Positions 59,511-64,000 of a stretch of DNA of 64,000 nucleotides are shown here, in pieces. Below the pieces are notes generated by a model. That model worked only from the letters and a program-made list of their open reading frames with translations. It was not told the origin of the DNA and made no database searches. Numbering within the stretch: the first letter of the stretch is position 1; each line of letters starts with the position of its first letter. The DNA is from Methylorubrum sp. B1-46 (GTDB lineage: Bacteria > Pseudomonadota > Alphaproteobacteria > Rhizobiales > Beijerinckiaceae), in the NCBI RefSeq assembly GCF_021117295.1, contig NZ_CP088247.1, forward strand, positions 4,417,001-4,481,000, given 5' to 3'. The translations under genes and the position numbers were made by a program.

Positions 59511-60857
59511 ATGAGTTCCGACGACGAGGTCAAGCAGGCGACCCGAGTCCGGCCGAGCCCGAGCGTCCAGTCGCTCATGGAACTCGCCCGGCGCTCCGTG
59601 CCGGACCTGCGGCGCAACGCCGAGACGATCGAGCCGGTCGCGCCCGGCCGGGGCCGGCCTCTCGGCGCGGCCCTGGTCGAGCGGGCGCGGCGCGGTCTCG
59701 AATGGACCCGGCTGCCGGGCCTGCGGCCGCGGGAGGCGCGGCCGCCCGAGCGGATGGTCAAGCGTCTGTTCCGCAGCTACGCCCTGTTCGCGCTGCTGCC
59801 GACCGCGGTGGTCGGGCTCTACGTCTTCGTGATCGCCTCGCCGCAATACATCGTCGAGTCGCAGTTCGCCGTGCGCGGCAACGTCGAGCCGATGGCCAGC
59901 GCCGAACTCGGCCTGCACACCGACCTGATCCAGAAGCACAACAGCCAGGACAGCTTCATCCTGCGCGACTACATCGGCAGCCGGCCGATGGTGGAGGCCA
60001 TCGACGCCAAGCTCGGCCTCGCGAAGATGTTTTCGGAAGACGGGATCGATTTCTGGGCCCGCTACGACGAGAACCAGCCGGTCGAGAAGCTGGTGCGCTA
60101 CTGGCGCCGGCACGTGATTCCGCAGATCGATGCGATCTCCGGCGTGATCCACCTCAAGGTGCGCGCCTTCAAGCCCGAGGATGCGGTCGCGATCTCGCAG
60201 GAGGTGATCGCCCGCTCCGAGACCCTGGTCAACGGCATCTCGCGCCGGGCCCAGGAGGACATGATCACCAACGCGAAGAAGGAGGTCGAGCAGACCGCCG
60301 AGCGGCTCAAGCAGGCGCGGGTCGCCCTCCAGGAGTTCCGCAACCGCTGGGGCATCATCGACCCGGTGAAGTCGGCCGAGGCCGCCGTGACCACGATCGA
60401 ACTCCTGCGCAAGGACAAGATCAAGGCGGAGAACGACCTGCGCGTCCTGCGCGACTCCAAGCTCGACGAAAAGAGCCGCGGCATCCAGGTGCTCGTGGCC
60501 ACCGTCGGCGCCCTGGATGGCCAGATCAAGGACCTGCAGAGCCGCCTCACCACCGACGGCCTCGTCTCGAATTCCGAGCACAACCTCACCCAGGCGCTGC
60601 TCGAATACGAGGGCCTGATGGTCGAGCAGACGGTGGCGGAGAAGCTCAATGCCTCGATGCAGTTGATCCTCGACCGCGCCCGGATCGCGGCGGCCAAGCA
60701 GCAGATCTATCTGGCGACCTTCGTACCGCCCCTTCTGCCGACCTATTCGGAGTACCCGGCCCCGTTCTACACCCTGTTCGCGGCCCTGTTCTGCTTCACC
60801 GTGCTGTGGAGTTCGGTCTCGCTCGTGGCCGCGGCGGTCAACGACAACCGGCTCTGA
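59511..60857 (+). CDS. Capsule/exopolysaccharide export protein (KpsE/Wzz-like)
   Basis: A 448-aa inner-membrane protein of the polysaccharide co-polymerase type: a cytoplasmic N-terminus of about 90 residues, TM1 (YALFALLPTAVVGLYVFVI), the conserved SPQYIVESQFAVRGN after it, a long periplasmic coiled coil (EEVIARSETLVNGISRRAQEDM and further), then a C-terminal TM2 (FYTLFAALFCFTVLW). This is the layout of KpsE, CtrB and RkpR, which connect an ABC-type capsule exporter to the outer membrane. The other export genes are not adjacent. The start MSSDDEVKQ is the first Met after a proline-rich leader. Confidence 0.86.
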   Translation: MSSDDEVKQATRVRPSPSVQSLMELARRSVPDLRRNAETIEPVAPGRGRPLGAALVERARRGLEWTRLPGLRPREARPPERMVKRLFRSYALFALLPTAVVGLYVFVIASPQYIVESQFAVRGNVEPMASAELGLHTDLIQKHNSQDSFILRDYIGSRPMVEAIDAKLGLAKMFSEDGIDFWARYDENQPVEKLVRYWRRHVIPQIDAISGVIHLKVRAFKPEDAVAISQEVIARSETLVNGISRRAQEDMITNAKKEVEQTAERLKQARVALQEFRNRWGIIDPVKSAEAAVTTIELLRKDKIKAENDLRVLRDSKLDEKSRGIQVLVATVGALDGQIKDLQSRLTTDGLVSNSEHNLTQALLEYEGLMVEQTVAEKLNASMQLILDRARIAAAKQQIYLATFVPPLLPTYSEYPAPFYTLFAALFCFTVLWSSVSLVAAAVNDNRL

Positions 60858-60906
60858 GCGGCGGGCCAGCGGCATTCATCGAACGGCATTCTCTAAAACA
60901 GCGTCC

Positions 60907-61191
60907 ATGGCGGATTTCACCGACCTCATCGCCCGCGCCGTCAGCCCCTCCATGAGCCGGGAGGAGCGCGAGCAGGTCTACACCGTGGTCCGGCAGGCGG
61001 TGCAGCGGCTCCAGGAGCGCGAGAACCTGGCCGCGGACGATCCCCGCATCCTGCTCCAGCGCCACCTGATCGAGGAGACAATCCGCGACGTCGAGTTCGA
61101 CATCGTCCGCTTCCTCACCCTGCGCCGGATCGAGCAGGCGCGCGCGGCGCAGAATGCCGAGTACGAGGCGCAGTTCGCCAAGAAGCGGTGA
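60907..61191 (+). CDS. Small conserved hypothetical protein
   Basis: A 94-aa, highly charged, all-helical protein (MADFTDLIARAVSPSMSREER, then VVRQAVQRLQERENLAADDPR and RHLIEETIRDVEFDIVRFLTLRRIEQ). It has no signal or membrane segment. It begins 49 bp after the polysaccharide-export gene and is convergent with flbD, so it may be co-transcribed with the former. I do not recognise a family. The regular heptad-like spacing suggests a coiled-coil dimer. Confidence 0.65.
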   Translation: MADFTDLIARAVSPSMSREEREQVYTVVRQAVQRLQERENLAADDPRILLQRHLIEETIRDVEFDIVRFLTLRRIEQARAAQNAEYEAQFAKKR

Positions 61192-61245
61192 GGCGAGCGG
61201 GCGCGTGGCAGGTGCGCGCCGCAGCCTCCGGCCCCGCCGGCCCTC

Positions 61246-62619
<1,374 letters not shown>

Positions 62620-62676
62620 GGCGTGGTGTCTCCGAAAAGGTTTGCTGTCCGATCGCGTCTCCCACCTGCGCCCTCT

Positions 62677-62777
62677 TCCTGAGGTGCCCGCATCAGCGGG
62701 CCTCGAAGGATCCTCCAGATCCCGCGCGATTGCCGGAGGATCCTTCGAGGCCTTCGCTTCGCTGCGGCACCTCAGGA
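62677..62777. repeat. Long palindromic repeat, family B, copy 2
   Basis: Perfect 11-bp outer arms (TCCTGAGGTGC and complement) and a perfect 18-bp inner inverted repeat (GGCCTCGAAGGATCCTCC and complement). It shares outer ends and GGATCCTTCGAGG with copy 1 near 17.9 kb. It separates fliN from flbD within one strand. Confidence 0.85.
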
Positions 62778-62801
62778 TGAGGGTACGGGTGGGACGACGG
62801 A

Positions 62802-63149
62802 TCAGTGATCGTTTTTGATGATCTCGGTCATGGTCACGCCGAGGCGCTCATCGACCAGCACCACCTCGCCGCGGGCGACGAGGCGGTTGTTCACGAACAC
62901 GTCGATGGCCTCGCCGACCTTGCGGTCGAGTTCGAGCACGGCGCCGGGGCCGAGCCGCAGCAGATCGCCGATCGGCATGCGCGAGGAGCCCAGCACCGCC
63001 GAGACCACCACCGGCACGTCGAAGACCTGTTCGAGGTCCGCCGCGCTCTTCGGGCTCGTCGGCGCGTCGCGCACGGAGCCGGGGCCGCCCTCGTCGTAGG
63101 GCATGTCGCCCTCGTTGAGCTGGGGCAGGCTGAAATCGTCGCTCGACAT
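62802..63149 (-). CDS. fliN: Flagellar motor switch protein FliN
   Basis: A 115-aa C-ring protein that helps switch rotation. The SpoA-type domain is clear from about residue 38: QVFDVPVVVSAVLGSSRMPIGDLLRLGPGAVLELDRKVGEAIDVFVN (read in parts), followed by NNRLVARGEVVLVDERLGVTMTEI. The N-terminal 35 residues are acidic and disordered. It lies 5 bp downstream of fliH in the flagellar cluster. Confidence 0.93.
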   Translation of the reverse strand: MSSDDFSLPQLNEGDMPYDEGGPGSVRDAPTSPKSAADLEQVFDVPVVVSAVLGSSRMPIGDLLRLGPGAVLELDRKVGEAIDVFVNNRLVARGEVVLVDERLGVTMTEIIKNDH

Positions 63150-63154
63150 CGGGC

Positions 63155-63781
63155 TCAGGCCTCCGTGCTGGCGAAGTTGGGAGAGAGGGCGGATTCAACG
63201 GCGGCCTCGATGCGGGCGCGCTCACGCACGACGCCGCCATCGGCCCATTCGAGCCGGGCGTCGCCCGGCGCCATGTCGGGCTCGCCCAGCACCACGAGGC
63301 GGCCCTCGAAGCCGTGCTCGCGGGAGAGACGCTTCATCAGCGTTTCCGCGTCGTCGACCAGCGCCTCGTTCACCCGCAGGACGAGGTGGGGCACGCCGCG
63401 CAGGTGGCGCAGGGCGGAGCGGGCCGCCTCTTCCACCGCCGCGAGCGGGCGCGCGTCGAGTGCCTCGCCCGCGATCCGGCGGGCGAGCGCGTTCGCGAAG
63501 GCCAGGGCCTGCGCCTCGCGCTCGGAATCGCGGGCATCGGACTGGTTGAGGAGGCCGGCGGCGGCGAGGCCGACCCGAGTCAGGGCGTCGGCGAGCCGGG
63601 CCTGTTCCTGGAGGGCGGCCTCGGCCCGGCCGTCCTGGAGGCCGCGGGCATAGGCCGCCGCCTCCAGCGCCGCGCGCTCGGCCTCGGTCCGGGCGGCGGC
63701 CTCCGCGTCGGCGGCGGAGGGCCCGCGCGGGCGGCCGAAATCGGTATCGAACAGGAAGGGGCGGGAGGCGCGCGCGCTCAA
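63155..63781 (-). CDS. fliH: Flagellar assembly protein FliH
   Basis: A 208-aa regulator of the export ATPase FliI in type III flagellar secretion. It has the expected features: an N-terminal FLFDTDFGRPRG, a long Ala/Glu/Arg helix (AARTEAERAALEAAAYARGLQDGRAEAALQEQARL), and the C-terminal domain with VEEAARSALRHLRGVPHLVLRVNEALVDD and GDARLEWADGGVVRE. The start is TTG, overlapping the fliG stop (TTGA), so the two are coupled. Identity rests on architecture and position; sequence conservation of FliH is low. Confidence 0.85.
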   Translation of the reverse strand: MSARASRPFLFDTDFGRPRGPSAADAEAAARTEAERAALEAAAYARGLQDGRAEAALQEQARLADALTRVGLAAAGLLNQSDARDSEREAQALAFANALARRIAGEALDARPLAAVEEAARSALRHLRGVPHLVLRVNEALVDDAETLMKRLSREHGFEGRLVVLGEPDMAPGDARLEWADGGVVRERARIEAAVESALSPNFASTEA

Positions 63782-64000
63782 TAGACCAACTCCTCCTCGC
63801 CGCCGTTCTTGGCGATCATGATCTCGCCCTTCTCGGCCAGCTCTTTCGCGAGTTCCGTCATCTTGGCCTGCGCCTCATCGACCTCCTTGAGGCGGATCGG
63901 CCCCATCGAGCCCATCTCGTCGGTGAGGTTCTTGGCCGCGCGGGTCGACATCTGGCGCATGAAGAAGGCGCGCACCCGCTCGTCGGCCCCTTTCAGCGCC
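63778..64000 (-). CDS. fliG: Flagellar motor switch protein FliG, C-terminal part (cut by window edge)
   Basis: About 73 C-terminal residues are visible: GADERVRAFFMRQMSTRAAKNL, then DEMGSMGPIRLKEVDEAQAKMTELAKELAEKGEI and a final EEELVY. This is the torque-generating FliG C-terminal domain; the charged residues that face MotA (within the RVRAFFMRQMS to DEM region) are present. The start lies beyond the right edge. It is first in the fliG-fliH-fliN-flbD order seen here. Confidence 0.95.
   Translation of the reverse strand, partial: ALKGADERVRAFFMRQMSTRAAKNLTDEMGSMGPIRLKEVDEAQAKMTELAKELAEKGEIMIAKNGGEEELVY

Overview
The window is about 64 kb of very GC-rich alphaproteobacterial chromosome. Gene order points to Rhizobiales and most probably to Methylobacterium/Methylorubrum: pnp-rpsO, ftsK-lolA, argD-argF, a yfgM-like gene before der, and fliG-fliH-fliN-flbD, together with many short palindromic intergenic repeats. 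The genus is inferred from memory of gene order, not from a database search. I see no rRNA, tRNA, CRISPR array, insertion sequence or prophage. Almost every gene looks intact; only the two edge genes (pnp at the left, fliG at the right) are cut.

Layout. 1-3.8 kb: pnp, rpsO, an APC amino-acid permease, a 37-aa protein and exonuclease III. 3.9-15 kb: signalling and chromosome maintenance, with a BLUF blue-light protein beside a GGDEF-EAL c-di-GMP enzyme, a LolA-like carrier, an FtsK translocase without membrane segments, NAD synthetase, and a LOV-domain histidine kinase with a single-domain response regulator. 15-31 kb: AmpG-like permease, EcsC-like protein, a secreted protein, NnrU, a YfgM-like protein, Der, a TauE/SafE exporter, a YbdK-like ligase, MutM, a small lipoprotein, a hybrid histidine kinase, a GST and YidB. 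31-41.3 kb: UvrB; a small operon with its own winged-helix regulator and a second-type prenyl synthase; ankyrin protein; GlpK; an acyltransferase-like hydrolase; and a chemotaxis receptor. 41.4-48.1 kb: an accessory peptide-export locus. 48.2-54.1 kb: argD, argF, AHSA1 and VOC proteins, an SDR and a flavoprotein disulfide reductase. 54.3-57.5 kb: a PYP-like/bacteriophytochrome histidine kinase with heme oxygenase. 57.6-61.2 kb: membrane, Fe-S and polysaccharide-export genes. 61.2-64 kb: flagellar genes.

The most interesting unit is at 42.7-48.1 kb. A 72-aa peptide has a double-glycine leader and a core that ends in two interleaved glycine zippers. It is divergent from a C39-peptidase ABC transporter and an HlyD adaptor whose genes overlap by two bases (stop and TTG start), and it is followed by an AraC-family regulator. 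This has the parts of a type I-secreted glycine-zipper bacteriocin, like Caulobacter Cdz, but with a single toxin-like peptide and no visible immunity gene.

A second theme is light sensing. Three unrelated photoreceptor types lie within 53 kb: BLUF (flavin), LOV (flavin, with the adduct cysteine present) and a bacteriophytochrome (biliverdin cysteine present). The phytochrome carries an N-terminal PYP-like domain in which the chromophore cysteine is replaced by serine. The heme oxygenase directly downstream would supply biliverdin.

A third theme is intergenic architecture. At least four families of dispersed palindromic repeats occur, several between convergent genes. Two families keep their stems by paired base changes. 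In one case the repeat has become the C-terminal coding tail of the permease.
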